Assembly: GCA_016858145.1 (NCBI GenBank)
Contig: JAEHOE010000210.1
Location: forward strand, 1 to 64,000
From: Edaphochlamys debaryana
Taxonomy: Eukaryota > Chlorophyta > Chlorophyceae > Chlamydomonadales
Reading direction: 5' to 3'
Length of the DNA stretch: 64,000 nucleotides
Shown piece after piece: positions 9,090-19,305 of the stretch (its first letter is position 1; every line of letters begins with the position of its first letter). Made by a program: the position numbers and the translations under genes. A model generated the notes under the pieces. The model was given only the letters and a program-made list of their open reading frames with translations, was not told where the DNA came from and made no database searches.

Positions 9090-9785
9090 TCAGGAGCTGG
9101 CACTTACGGTATGCCCCGTCGGCCTCGAGCCGTGGTTGCCGCCCCAGCAGGTCAAAGCCTGGCCGCTGGGCTCAGCCGCCAGCGTTGCCCAGGCGCCGCT
9201 GCGGGCGGCGTCCGGAGCTAGGCACGCCTTGGCGCTTACCGTTGTCCCATCCACCCACCCGGGGAGCTGCCACCCCGTTACCCCGATCGCCCAAAGACAG
9301 CTGGCAGCAACGCCGACAACAGCCGGCCAAGGAAACTGTCGGGGCTTGCGAAGAGGACGCACAGCACGGCGGAACCGCTGGTCGGAGGCCTTTCTGTCCT
9401 CCTCCTGCCGTTTCTTATATTCCTCCAGCCACAGCTTCAGCGCAGTCAAGTTGTCCTCCGCCAGCAGCTTCCAGGCGTTCTCGTTTTCTTCCACCTGCAG
9501 CTTCAGCGCGTCCAGGTTCTTCTCCAGCTGCAGCTTCTGCGTGTCCAGGTTCTTCTCCAGCTGCAGCGCGGGCTCCCCGCGCTTCGTCAGCGAGTCATCA
9601 GGACCAGCACAGGCTGCGGTCTTGAGTTGCGCTCTTCGCAAGACTGGGGCCAAAACTGGAACAGCATTCAGGCTTTGGTTGAGCCGCAGCGCTCCGCCAG
9701 CGCGCGCGTGCATCCTTTTGTCGCCGTGTGCGCAGTATGTGCGAATTCGTGGCCTGCGTTTAGGGTTTCCTCCTTCGCACGGCAT
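9090..9785 (-). CDS. Possible coiled-coil protein with one membrane segment (hypothetical)
   Basis: The frame starts at the ATG at 9785 and runs 231 codons to a TGA at 9090-9092. Its most gene-like part (9399-9563) is five consecutive 11-residue repeats of the type QLEKNLDALKL, a hendecad coiled coil. A basic stretch and a hydrophobic span (PAVVGVAASCLWAIGV, about 9260-9325) follow and could cross a membrane. After the TGA the same frame stays open for 34 codons to a stop at 8985-8987. I do not recognise the family. The repeat register and amphipathic pattern argue for real coding, but the N-terminus and any introns are unresolved and the frame may be a fragment. The plus-strand frame over the same stretch is its shadow. 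Confidence 0.4.
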   Translation of the reverse strand: MPCEGGNPKRRPRIRTYCAHGDKRMHARAGGALRLNQSLNAVPVLAPVLRRAQLKTAACAGPDDSLTKRGEPALQLEKNLDTQKLQLEKNLDALKLQVEENENAWKLLAEDNLTALKLWLEEYKKRQEEDRKASDQRFRRAVRPLRKPRQFPWPAVVGVAASCLWAIGVTGWQLPGWVDGTTVSAKACLAPDAARSGAWATLAAEPSGQALTCWGGNHGSRPTGHTVSASS

Positions 9786-9797
9786 TTGGGCCTGCAC

Positions 9798-11291
9798 GCC
9801 CTGCGCACGCGGCGTCTCCCCCCTCGACCCCTCCCCCCGTCGCCCCCTGCGAGGCTGCCCCTACAGCGAGGACAGGCCGCCCCGGGCTCCTCTCCCTCCT
9901 CCCTCCCTCTCTACTTTGGTTTGTACCCGCGGGATACCTCGCCCTCGCGGATTCCCGCATCAGGAGGAGGGCATGGATGGCGTCAACATGTTCGTGGCCC
10001 GGCAACCCCGAGGGTGCCGAGGTATCCCGAGAACACGCCCCGCCATCAACTCCCCATGTCTCCACCCCGCCGGCGTCCCCGGCTTCGGTATGCACGACCT
10101 CCGGTCACCCTGCAGCCACTGCAGTGCGTACTGCTTATCCCATGCACAACACGCATTCTGTGGCGAAAGGGACTGAGGTGAACCTGGACAGACGTGGACA
10201 GACGGTTGGGCGGGTCAAAGCCTTGTCACTGGAGGCCCGTAGAGCTCCAAGCTCTAATCGTGTTCGACACTATAATCACAGGTCTGCCCTCCTCCATGTC
10301 TACTCCCTTTCCGTCCCTTTCCCACGCCGCACGACAGTGCACACTCGCTTAGCCGTAGCCGTAGCCATAAACGACACTCGCTTGGCATGCCTCTGTCGAA
10401 AGCCACTGATTTGTTTGTTGCCACGCCTTGGCTTGTATCCGTTGGCCAGGGCACTAAGGGTGCTAGGACTGCAGGACTGCAACTCTGCAAGCAGCAACGG
10501 TCGGAGAGAAGATGGGAAGCTGGATCCGCCCCGCCTCCCACCCCTTCCCATTCCATCCCGCCACCCGTTATGCCCTCACGCCGCCCGGCTCCCGGCCCTC
10601 CCTCGCCTCTCGTCAGCCGCGTGATCTCAATCCTGTCATGACCGCGTCCCCACCGCGGCCACCGCCCCTAGTGCACATGGCCCCTTATCGGCACCCTGAA
10701 CCATGATGGTTGCAAGCCACTCAGTGCAGATGCTTATGCCCGACGGCTCCCAGGGCCCTACGGTCCACCGGACCCCGAGCCTTGAAAGTCCCAGTGCCCG
10801 GAGCTCTGCCTGCTTCGCAGCTCGGGCTATTCACTACCTCAGTCCATCGACGCTCTCATCCTGGGGGTATACCGTACAAAGGGTTCCATCATGGCGCGCA
10901 CGACTGACCTCATCCTGCGGCAGTGTTAAGCCCCCGCCTTCCGCACGTCATCTCGTGCATGAGACGCATGCCTCATCGCCCGGTGCGCACCGCATAGTAA
11001 TAGTTTATGCAAAGCAAGTCCTGCTGCGACTGTCACCCAGCAGCCCGCTCCCCAGGAGCCGCGAGCGTGAGTAAGTACGGTACGTTATCCCGACCTCTCG
11101 GGCTTCCCCAAGCCCACGTGGGAGCCAACTCAAGCTCCAACCAATGATGCAACGACCACAACGACCATAACGACCATACCGGCATGTACCGCTTCAGGCT
11201 TGCTCAAGAACCTTCACCACGCCTGCTGCCCCGGTGACGGACTTGACTGCCTGGCAGCGCCAGAGCCCTAGGACTGCCCCGTCCATCTTCC
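9798..11291. other. Intergenic stretch without a recognisable gene
   Basis: Mixed GC-rich sequence with many short frames on both strands, none with a domain, a repeat register or splice-supported continuation. The right part should contain the 3' UTR of the MYND gene, which ends at 11292; I found no TGTAA polyadenylation signal on the minus strand close to it. Confidence 0.5.
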
Positions 11292-14200
11292 TCAGGAGCC
11301 GCCGCCCCGCCCGCTGCGCCGCCCGCTGCGGCGGCACGCCTCCTTGTGGCCCGCCCGCCAGTGCGCCGTCTGGCACTCGCGGCTGCAGTACGATGCCGCG
11401 CCGGCGCAGCCCGCGCAGGCCCGCAGCGGCAGGGCCGCGTCGCTGTCGCCCTCCAGGTTGGCGCATGCCGGGTTGGAGCAGCCGCCCAGCAGCTGACGCG
11501 CCGCGGCCGGCGACGCGGGCAGCAGCGCTGCGGCGGCTTCCAGGCGCGGAACGAAAGCGCCGTAACGGCTGGACAGCGGAGACGCGTTGGCACCCGCTGC
11601 CCGCCCGCCGACACCCCTGCTGCCGCCCCGAGCCAAGCCCACACCGCCGCCACGCTCCCAGGCCATCACCTGAGCGGCCAGCGCCTTCACCGCTTTCGCC
11701 TCGGCCGCAAAGCCGCGGGCCTTGAGCGACGCCGCCAGGGCCCGGACCTGCCCAGTTTTGAGCACCGACCCCACGGCGGCCGCGGCCGTCTCGGGGCATG
11801 TGGCAGCGAACGTGCACGCCGCTTCCGCCAGCGCTGGGCAGATGGCGTCTTTGACGCGCTCATGCGTATCTGGTTCGTTAAAGAGCTCGAAAGCGAGGCG
11901 GAGAATTCCTGGGGACGGGAAGACGTCCGCGCTGAAGCTGGGCCACCCACCAGGGATGCTGCTCGCGTCCGCGTTGGCCGCCGGCGTGGCGGGGCCCAAG
12001 GCTGCGGCCCCCGCTACCGGCCGGCCGTTGGTCGTCTGACGTGTCGCGCATAAGAGGATGGGCAGGCAGCGCAGCTCGACCACCACCAACCCGATCGACA
12101 AGCTGCCGGTCTCGAACATGGACGACACATCGGCGGCAACCTCCGGCAGCCACGCCGCCGCCGCTGCGCCCAGCAGCCCCGCTAGCTGGCGCTCGGGCGG
12201 GTTCAGCGCTCCGTCTCCGCCTCCGCCGCGCTCGAGCCTCGAAGAAACGCCGTCGAGCCACGTACGGCCGACGACGAAGAGGCTGCAGCACAACTCGACG
12301 ACCGCATACTCCAGTGCATCACACGCGCGGGCGCTACGGCCGTAGCTCCCCAGCGCCTTCCCCACCGTAGCGACAAAGGCGCCCGCCTCTCGCGGATTGC
12401 CGTACGCCAGCAGCGGGGCCAGCCAGGCCCAGCTCTCGCCGGTCGTACCGTCGAAAGGTTGGAAGGCCTCGCGAAACACCGTCAGCACTGGGACCTCAGG
12501 TGTGCGCAGGTCTGTGTCCGCGGCGCCCGACGCTGCCGCCGCCGCGGCGCGGCGGATGAGTCGCTCCAGGCAGGGCAGCACGCCGCCGGCAAGCGCCAAC
12601 GCAACAGCCGGCGGAGGCAAAGGCGGCAGGAGGGCTGCAGGAGGGGGAGAGCAGCGGCGGTGAAAGGCGGCTGCCAGAGAGGAAGGGTACAGTATTAGGG
12701 AAAGGGAGCACAGCGTGGAGACAGAGGCAATGCGGAGAGCAGCACATGCCGTACGCGGCCGTGCATGCCGTACATGGGACACGTCGTACAGTCCCGTGCA
12801 TGCCGTACGCGGCACACGCACCTGGCGGCAGGAGCACCATGGGCAGTTGCGCCCACAGACAGTCCCCAAACGCCTGTGCTGTGCCGACCCTGCTGCTCGA
12901 CGGGGCCACGTGGCAGAGCAGGGGCGCCAGGGTCACAAATAACCGCCACCATTCTGCTCCCTGGTCCGTCCGGCTCACGCCACCTGGGACCCCGCTCCGG
13001 CCGGCGCTGCTGCTAACGCCTCCGCGGCGCCGGAGCTGCAGAGCACGGGGCTTCGCGGTCAAAACCAGTGCCTCCACCGCCGTCAGCACCCCAGATGGCA
13101 CAGTCATGAGCGCGCGGAACGACCCTGCGCCCTCCAGAGCGGCCGTCAGGGCAGCCGCCTCCTGCTCCCGGGTCCTGCCCGCCACCGCTTCCGCCGTCGC
13201 CCGCAACCCCATGCGTGCCGCCCGCATCGCCAGCCCTGCCGCCGTGTGCCAGCTCAGGTGCAGCCGCCGGGTAGCGGTGGGCGCAGCGGCGGTGATGGCA
13301 GCGGTGGCGGCGGCGGGTACGCCCGACAGAGCCTCAGGCGCCACGCCAGAGCCCACAGCGGAGTCGGGGCTTGAACCCGAGCCTGCCACGGTGCTCCTCG
13401 CCGCGGCATAGGCGGCCGCGCACAAGGCGTTGTGTAGGTTCCGGACAGGGCTCAATAAGCCCCCGGCTGCTTGCGGAGCGCTGACGCCCTCGCCCGAATC
13501 CCGCATGCGCTCGAGCTCCGCCAGCCGAGCCCGCGCGCCCATCCGGAGCCGCTCGCCCAACGCCCTTCCCACGTCCGCGGGCAGACCCCGCGTGCCGCCC
13601 CCGTCCATGTACGAGAGTACGGACATGCCGTACGCCAGGGTGAGGTACGACGCGCACGGGCCCAGGGCAGTGGCGCGGCCAAGGGCGAGGGCGAGGCTGT
13701 GCTGCCGGCTGGCCTCGCCGACGACAGCAAATCGCAGCAGCCCCTGCATGCATCTCGACACCGCCAAGAGGAGGGCGCCTATCTCGTTCGCTGCGGCTGT
13801 AGGCACAGTGGAAGCTGGCTGGCATGACCTGTCGAAGGCTTGCAGCAGCACCAACACCGTCGCGGAGATGTGTTCGACGATGCAGCTCGACTGCAGCGCT
13901 GCCGCCAGCTCTGAGAGGTAGCAAGCCTCCTCCGCCGTCACCCGCTTGGACTTAGCGATCGCCTCCCCCGGCGGGAGCGCCAGAGTCAGGAAAGCGCCCA
14001 ACAGCGACGCCACCGCCAGGGTAAGCTGGCAGTAGGTTGTGAAGACGGTGGGCTCGATGTCGAGAGGGGTGGCATTGTAGCTATCCCCGGGGGCGTCCGC
14101 GAGGGCCTGCCGCATGTCTCCCATCCGCGCGGCACAGGCGTGAAGTGTATCCGCGCGCAGCAGCAGCCGAGCGAATTGGAGCACGGCGAGGAGGGGCCGT

Positions 14201-14520
14201 GCCGGCGTCGCGTCGGGATGCACGCCGGCGACCACATGCGCGGCGACCTCCAGGCATCCCTGGCGCACCACCGCGGCGTCTTCGGACCCAGGAACCTCCC
14301 AGCGTATCGCCACAACGACAGAGCTGAATAGCGCTATCGTGAAAGCGGGTTCCGATAGCAGCGCTGCTTTCATGGCGCGCGTCGATGATTGCTGTTCAAG
14401 TTGTATTAGTACCCTGCATAGCGCCACGGTAGCTTTGGCACGCAGCCATAGTTCTGGAGCATCGCCGCGCGCGACAAATTCCCTCACCGCGGCGTCCAGC
14501 TCGGAGGCGTGGTCAGCCAT
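11292..14520 (-). CDS. MYND-type zinc finger protein, 1025 residues
   Basis: Two exons, 12822-14520 and 11292-12670. The intron 12671-12821 has a GTGCGT donor and a CTCTGGCAG acceptor. The junction falls after the first base of an Ala codon and the frame is kept. The protein starts MADHASELDAAVREFV and is largely Ala/Leu-rich helical sequence without a named domain. It ends in a MYND finger at residues 964-1012, with ligands C-x4-C-x15-C-x2-C-x6-C-x3-C-x8-H-x3-C (ending CSRECQTAHWRAGHKEAC). MYND fingers bind proline-rich peptides in partner proteins. Proteins with a long helical region and this C-terminal MYND variant form a large family in Chlamydomonas, mostly of unknown role. The start is the first ATG of the frame. 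The intron contains repeats of GTACGGCATGCACGG. Confidence 0.85.
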
Positions 14521-14978
14521 GTCAAGCGGGTCTCATGTAGCTTACATGATATATGAAAGCCGATAAAGTAACGAGACCGCTCCACCAGGGATAGTCCCCC
14601 GCCTGCAATGCCGTGCCAACCGTGCCAACGCCCTGACGAATGTGTCTGCCGCTGGAGGGTGGGCATGGTCGTCCAATCCATCCTGGCCTGCTGGCTGGGC
14701 AGCCCTTGAGGTTGCCTGTGGAGGGTAGGGTTTGGGGGATGGAACATTGGGGAGAGGCACACGGGACACGGTACGCGGAGAGCGGAGTCACGGAGTGGCG
14801 TTGAGTTGATCGAGCGGCGGCGCGGGCAACAACAGGGGCGGCGGGTGCTGCGCCGTGCTGATTGCGAGTCGCCGAGTCCGGGGCACGCCCAGTCGCGCTT
14901 GCCCCTACCCCTGCCCACAAGGCCGCATTGCCGCGCCGAAGTAATGAGGCCCTCCGCCAGGACCGCAACAGGCCACGG

Positions 14979-15065
14979 CGGTACCAATACGGTGCCAATA
15001 CGCGTATTAGTACGCAATACGGCCCCTTCCTTGCTGATACGGCTTGATACGGTGTCAATACGGCG
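14979..15065. repeat. Cluster of ATACGG / CAATACGG motifs
   Basis: Within about 87 bp the hexamer ATACGG recurs six times (for example CCAATACGG, GCAATACGG, TGATACGG, TCAATACGG), around the palindrome ATACGCGTAT. A related cluster is at 16796-16866. Confidence 0.8.
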
Positions 15066-15162
15066 GCACCCAGCCGCAATGCGTAGGGCATCGGCTACGG
15101 CGGAACGGACGGCGGAGCTCAGGGTTTCGAAAACTTTTTAGGCCCCTTCAGTTTACAGTGCT

Positions 15163-15212
15163 CGCCCGGGTACTGGCCAGCCCCTCTTGCGCGTTCGCCC
15201 AGTACCCGGGCG
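15163..15212. repeat. Perfect 14-bp inverted repeat (hairpin)
   Basis: CGCCCGGGTACTGG (15163-15176) and its exact reverse complement CCAGTACCCGGGCG (15199-15212) flank a 22-base loop. GAAAACTTTTT and GAAAACTTTTG flank the structure 30-40 bp to either side. Confidence 0.85.
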
Positions 15213-15888
15213 CCGCAGGCGCCCCCCAACCCGGAAAACTTTTGGCAATATGGGTATCAAACTAGTCCGTGCGCTGTGGTGCGTAGTGCTTGATTGCGCG
15301 GCCCCAGTGCTGCCCGGCCTCGCGGGGTTTGGGGCTCAGCCCTTTTCCCTGTCCTGAGGAGGGACAGACACCCTTGTTCCAATATTATTGAGCTGAGAAA
15401 ATATGCAAAAGAAGACTCCGACGGCTGGCCTCGCGCCCAAGTCCCCAGCTCCCCCTCAATTGCAACGAGCAAGCCAGCGCTAGCCCAGCAAACAGTGTCA
15501 TCCAGTTCAGAGCGACGGAGCTCCGCTGATGGCGCCGCCGCGTGCGCTAGTCATAGCCCTCACCCTACTCCCCAGCACGGCCCTCTTGGGCTCTTGGCTC
15601 AGCTGCAGCGGCGCTGATGGCGCCCGCCGCTGCTATGGGCCCTGCGCCCGCAGCCTGGCGCCGCCCTGACGTCAATGATCTGTGCGCTTGAGCTGCCGCC
15701 CGGAAAGTAGGAAGCAATGCACCTGGCTTTGCTTTGGAACGATTGAGGTCGCGAGGCCATTGCGGAAGGAGCTAGTTGTTCATAGGTACAGGTTGTTGCA
15801 GGAGTGAAGAACTAGCAAGTTGCGTGAGCGCGCAAGCTTAAGTTCGGTCGCGGTACGGCGTGCCATACACGCGTGTCCACGCCACAAC

Positions 15889-16065
15889 CCCGCCGGCCCC
15901 CGGCCGGCCGGCCGCGGCCGGCCGGGACGGCGGCCGGCGGCCGGCTGGGCCCCGGGTACTCCCCGCGGCATGGCCGGACATTTTCTAGTGCCCGTACGGG
16001 CACTGGCGGACCAAGAATAATTGTTTTGGAACCCGAGCCTTCGGCCCAATAATTATTTTCTGGCA
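15889..16065. repeat. GGCCGG-rich palindromic block with nested inverted repeats
   Basis: Overlapping GGCCGG/CCGGCC palindromes fill 15890-15945. They are followed by the perfect palindrome AGTGCCCGTACGGGCACT (about 15988-16005) and by an imperfect pair, CCAAGAATAATTGTT and AATAATTATTTTCTGG (about 16007-16064), around the small stem GCCTTCGGC. No coding frame explains it. Confidence 0.7.
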
Positions 16066-16795
16066 CCCCCGCCACGATGCGGCCGGTGTCTACGAGCGAT
16101 GCTGCATCAGACTACGCTACTTCCCACTTCGCACCTTCGCACCCCCGCCACGCCGCTCCGCCTCCGGCTCCTCCTGGTCTCCGTCCCGGGCACGTTTTGC
16201 CCTAGGCCCCCAGAACTCCTTTTCTCCCGCCGCTTCACGTAGCTCCTAGACGCACGGGTTGGGTTTGGGGTCAGCATCTTCACGGTGGCATCTTCCGCCC
16301 GCCTCGTACGACACCAGGGAGCTCAGCCCTTCAGGAGGCCACCCGCAGCCGGCTTCTTTCCCCCAGCTCGCATTTTGCACACACCGCACTTGACGCTCGG
16401 TTAGGGCTGCAGCTGACTCGTCTTCTTCGTCTCCACCACCTGCAGGTGAGGCCGCTCGCGCATGATGACCATAGCGGACTGGCACGCTTCACGGCTGGGG
16501 GCTTCTTCAAGCGGCTCAGGAAAGTGCTATTCGCGCCTGTATCCCATAGGCCCTGTATCAGTCTGCTAGCGGTAACCGGCGCAGCTCTACATCATCGGCA
16601 GCCATAGCATGCCGGTTACTCTAGCATAGCCGCTATCAGCCGCATCACCGACTACATCTTCTGCGCGTACCGCTCCGTGTAGTGCTAGATGGCCTTGTTG
16701 CTTGTGTACTGCGCGGGGGCTATGCCCGCCACCCCAGCACCCCACGTTACCCGCCCCCTCTCCGCCGGCCCCCGGCTGCCCGGCCGGTACCCCCG

Positions 16796-16866
16796 CGCCG
16801 CATGCCGTATTAATACGGCAGTGAGAGGCCGTATCCGTATTAATACGTATCCGTATCAATACGGGG
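16796..16866. repeat. Second ATACGG cluster with CCGTATTAATACGG palindromes
   Basis: The perfect 18-bp palindrome TGCCGTATTAATACGGCA is at 16803-16820, and a second CCGTATTAATACG lies within 25 bp. Further CCGTATC and TCAATACGG copies follow. Confidence 0.8.
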
Positions 16867-17169
16867 ACTGATATGTATTGGCAACCCTGGTACAACCGCT
16901 TCCTGTTGTCGTTGCCGTCCGGCCGTCGGTCCCCACCTGTGCGCTGTGCGAATAGCGAGTGCGGAGCAAGCCCTCACGTTCAACCACTGAGCTGCGCAGC
17001 AGTCCGGGCTTGCCCCCCCCTTTTTTGGGAGTGGGACTTGGGTTGCGTGTGCATGGCCGGTGGGTCGCCGGTGGGTCGCAGGCGGCTGCGGGGGGAGGGA
17101 GGCCGCGTGGCCGCGTGGCTGCGGCACGGCACGTGCACCCCGTCGCGCTGCAACACGCGACGAGGCGCA

Positions 17170-17484
17170 TCATGTAGGCGACACGCCTAATGCAGCATGC
17201 TTGGCACGCGTCGGAAGTCCACAAACGGGTCGCCCGCGTCCCTCGCCAGGGCTTCCCGTGGCCCCTGCGTCCTGCACACTGCTTTGGACGGCACTCTGCT
17301 TCTTCGTTGGGGCACTGTGCCACATGTGCATAATATCCAATACAATGCGATTCACCAACAGTGCGCCCTGCGACGTGACCGCATAGGCGTAGCCCCTGCT
17401 CCGCTCTCCGAGCGGAGTCTGCGGCAAGCCAACCTCCCCCGCTTCCCTTGCCTGCTCCACAAAGCTCCAGGCACATGACTCGGT
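17170..17484 (-). CDS. Orphan open frame, possible gene or element fragment
   Basis: In the 17170-17661 (-) frame, the part from about 17484 to the stop at 17170 has balanced composition (for example FVEQAREAGEVGLPQTPLGE and LVNRIVLDIMHMWHSAPTKK), unlike the surrounding low-complexity translations. No start, splice partner or domain could be assigned. It may be an exon of an unrecognised gene, a decayed mobile-element fragment or chance. Confidence 0.2.
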   Translation of the reverse strand, partial: TESCAWSFVEQAREAGEVGLPQTPLGERSRGYAYAVTSQGALLVNRIVLDIMHMWHSAPTKKQSAVQSSVQDAGATGSPGEGRGRPVCGLPTRAKHAALGVSPT

Positions 17485-19106
17485 AGCACAAATAGCATTA
17501 CAGCGGGCCCATGCGAGCCGGCGCCTTGACTTCCCGCCCCCGGGGGCCCCTTGAGACCGCCGTCCCGGCATTTCGCTCTCCCTTAATCCGCCTCCTTCGA
17601 TTGATGTCCCTTTTGCAGCCAGGCGCAAGCGCCGGCCGCCCTCTGCCCCCCACGGACGCAAGCTGCCATGGCCGGGCGCTCAACCCCTGGTCTCGGGTCC
17701 TTGCACCTGAAGTCTTGCCACCAACCCACCCACCACAGTCAGACCCGGAGCTATCGAGCATTCTTGCGTCTGCGCTTCCTCCAGCACAGCCCCGCCCTCC
17801 CACACGGATCGGGCCTGGCCTCTCCACTCGCTGGGCTGGCCATAAACCCGCCAAAACCACCGCTCCTGGGCAGTCAGAAGAAGCGAAGTAGGACGGGCGC
17901 GATCGACAAATGCAGCCCGAACCTCATCTTCTGTCGTCAAGCAACGATGAGTCGCCGTCCTGTCCTCAGATGTCACCGACTCGAAACATAGGCTACGTAG
18001 AACGAACACATCGGGCCCCGGCCCTACAGAAGCCCACACATGTGAACCACGCACTCACCCACCTCGGCCGATGCCGGCCAACCCCCTGAACCTCAATCGG
18101 ACCCCAAATGGAGTCCCTGATACACCGCGTCACCTCCCACGATCCCGCCGCGCAGCCACTACGAACGGCCTGGCCCACCCCACTCCCCACACTTCAACAC
18201 GCGCATAGCCGAGGCATTATCATGCGGCAAGCGGCCGAGCCAGTCCCTCGCCCTCGCCGTCTCTAGCGTCACAGTCGTCGCGTTAAACACATGGACAGCA
18301 CAGGGTTACCGTATGCATTGCGGAGGGGCGCCGCCGAGCCCACCGCAGCCGCCGGGATCACCCCGCAGCCGCAGCAACCGCCAGGCCGCCCATGCCCTCG
18401 GCGCAAGCGCCAGGCTGACAGGCGCCTAATACACGAGAGGCCCCTCCGGCTCCTCCGCTTCCCGCGGCCTCCAGCTTCGTTGTCCACACTCCAGCGAGGT
18501 GTCCATGCGCCCATGGGGTCCACGCGGGGCCCTGCCGGGCCCCGCCGATTGCACTCAACATGAACACAGCACACAGTACAGCCGAAAGCGCCCCCGCTGC
18601 GGGACTGGGGGACCGCCCTCAGCGTTCCGTACATTTCCTTGCATACCCTGCATGCCTTCCCCCCATGCGGTGCCTCCAGCCCCGCCCAACACTGCGCCAC
18701 CCCGCCCGCCCCGCTCGAGGCGAGGCGCGAGATGACATGACGTAAGCTGCGGCGCGTGCCGTACGCCGCCCAACGCGTCACCCGGCTGCGGGTCGCGTAG
18801 AATGGCGAGCGCGATTGCGCCCTTGCGCCTCGGAAAACCGCTTACGTCGGCCGTCGCTGCCGCCCTGCGCCCACCGCTCCCCAAAGCTGTGGCGGCTGCT
18901 TTCGCAGCTCTGCCCCTAGCAGATGCAGCCGCCGTCTCGGGACCGGCCGGACTGGCCGCCGCGCCCCGTACCATGCGTGCCGCGCCACCAAGCCGCCGCG
19001 CAGCTCCAGCGCCGCCGCCAGCTAGCGTACGGGTGCCGTACGTACCGTCCTGTGGGCCCCAAAGGCGGCCGCTGCCAACGGCTCTCCCCGCGCGCGCTGG
19101 GATGCG
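17485..19106. other. Intergenic region downstream of the HAC gene
   Basis: GC-rich sequence with overlapping open frames on both strands (for example 18802-19233 on plus and 18555-18974 on minus), all Ala/Pro/Arg-rich with no motif. I see no supported gene. Confidence 0.5.
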
Positions 19107-19111
19107 TTACA
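19107..19111 (-). terminator. Candidate TGTAA polyadenylation signal of HAC
   Basis: TGTAA on the minus strand, about 195 nt after the HAC stop codon. TGTAA is the usual polyadenylation signal in volvocine algae. Support is position only. Confidence 0.45.
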
Positions 19112-19305
19112 CGAGCGCCGCCGCTCCGGCGCATCCACGTGACCCCGCGGGCCCAGGAGCAGCTGACACGCCGCCGCCAAGCTCCTTCACGCATCCGAGC
19201 CTGCGACTCTCCTGGCGCGCCGGAGAGTCGTAGGCGCGTACGACGGGTGCTGCGGCGCAGGTGGGCCGAGCCGCGCGGCCGCCTGAGCTGGGGCCCAGTG
19301 GGGCC

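Larger units (their letters stand above)
14521..17169. other. Intergenic region with inverted repeats, no clear gene
   Basis: This lies upstream of the MYND gene and carries its promoter. Frames such as 14522-15091 (-) have no domain and partly consist of ATACGG repeats. It contains two ATACGG-rich clusters, a strong hairpin (15163-15212) and a GGCCGG-rich palindromic block (15889-16065), each listed separately. Confidence 0.6.

Noticed and set aside
9090..9092. Selenocysteine TGA in the coiled-coil frame
   Set aside because: Chlamydomonas does use selenocysteine, but there is no redox motif near the TGA and no recognised selenoprotein family. A plain stop or an unresolved splice is simpler.
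9016..10176. 386-codon plus-strand frame rich in Ser/Phe
   Set aside because: Its most distinctive part is the complement of the hendecad coiled-coil repeats, which make biochemical sense only on the minus strand.
14522..15091. 189-codon minus-strand frame upstream of the MYND gene
   Set aside because: Partly translated from ATACGG repeats, with no domain and no conserved pattern. Most likely the promoter region.
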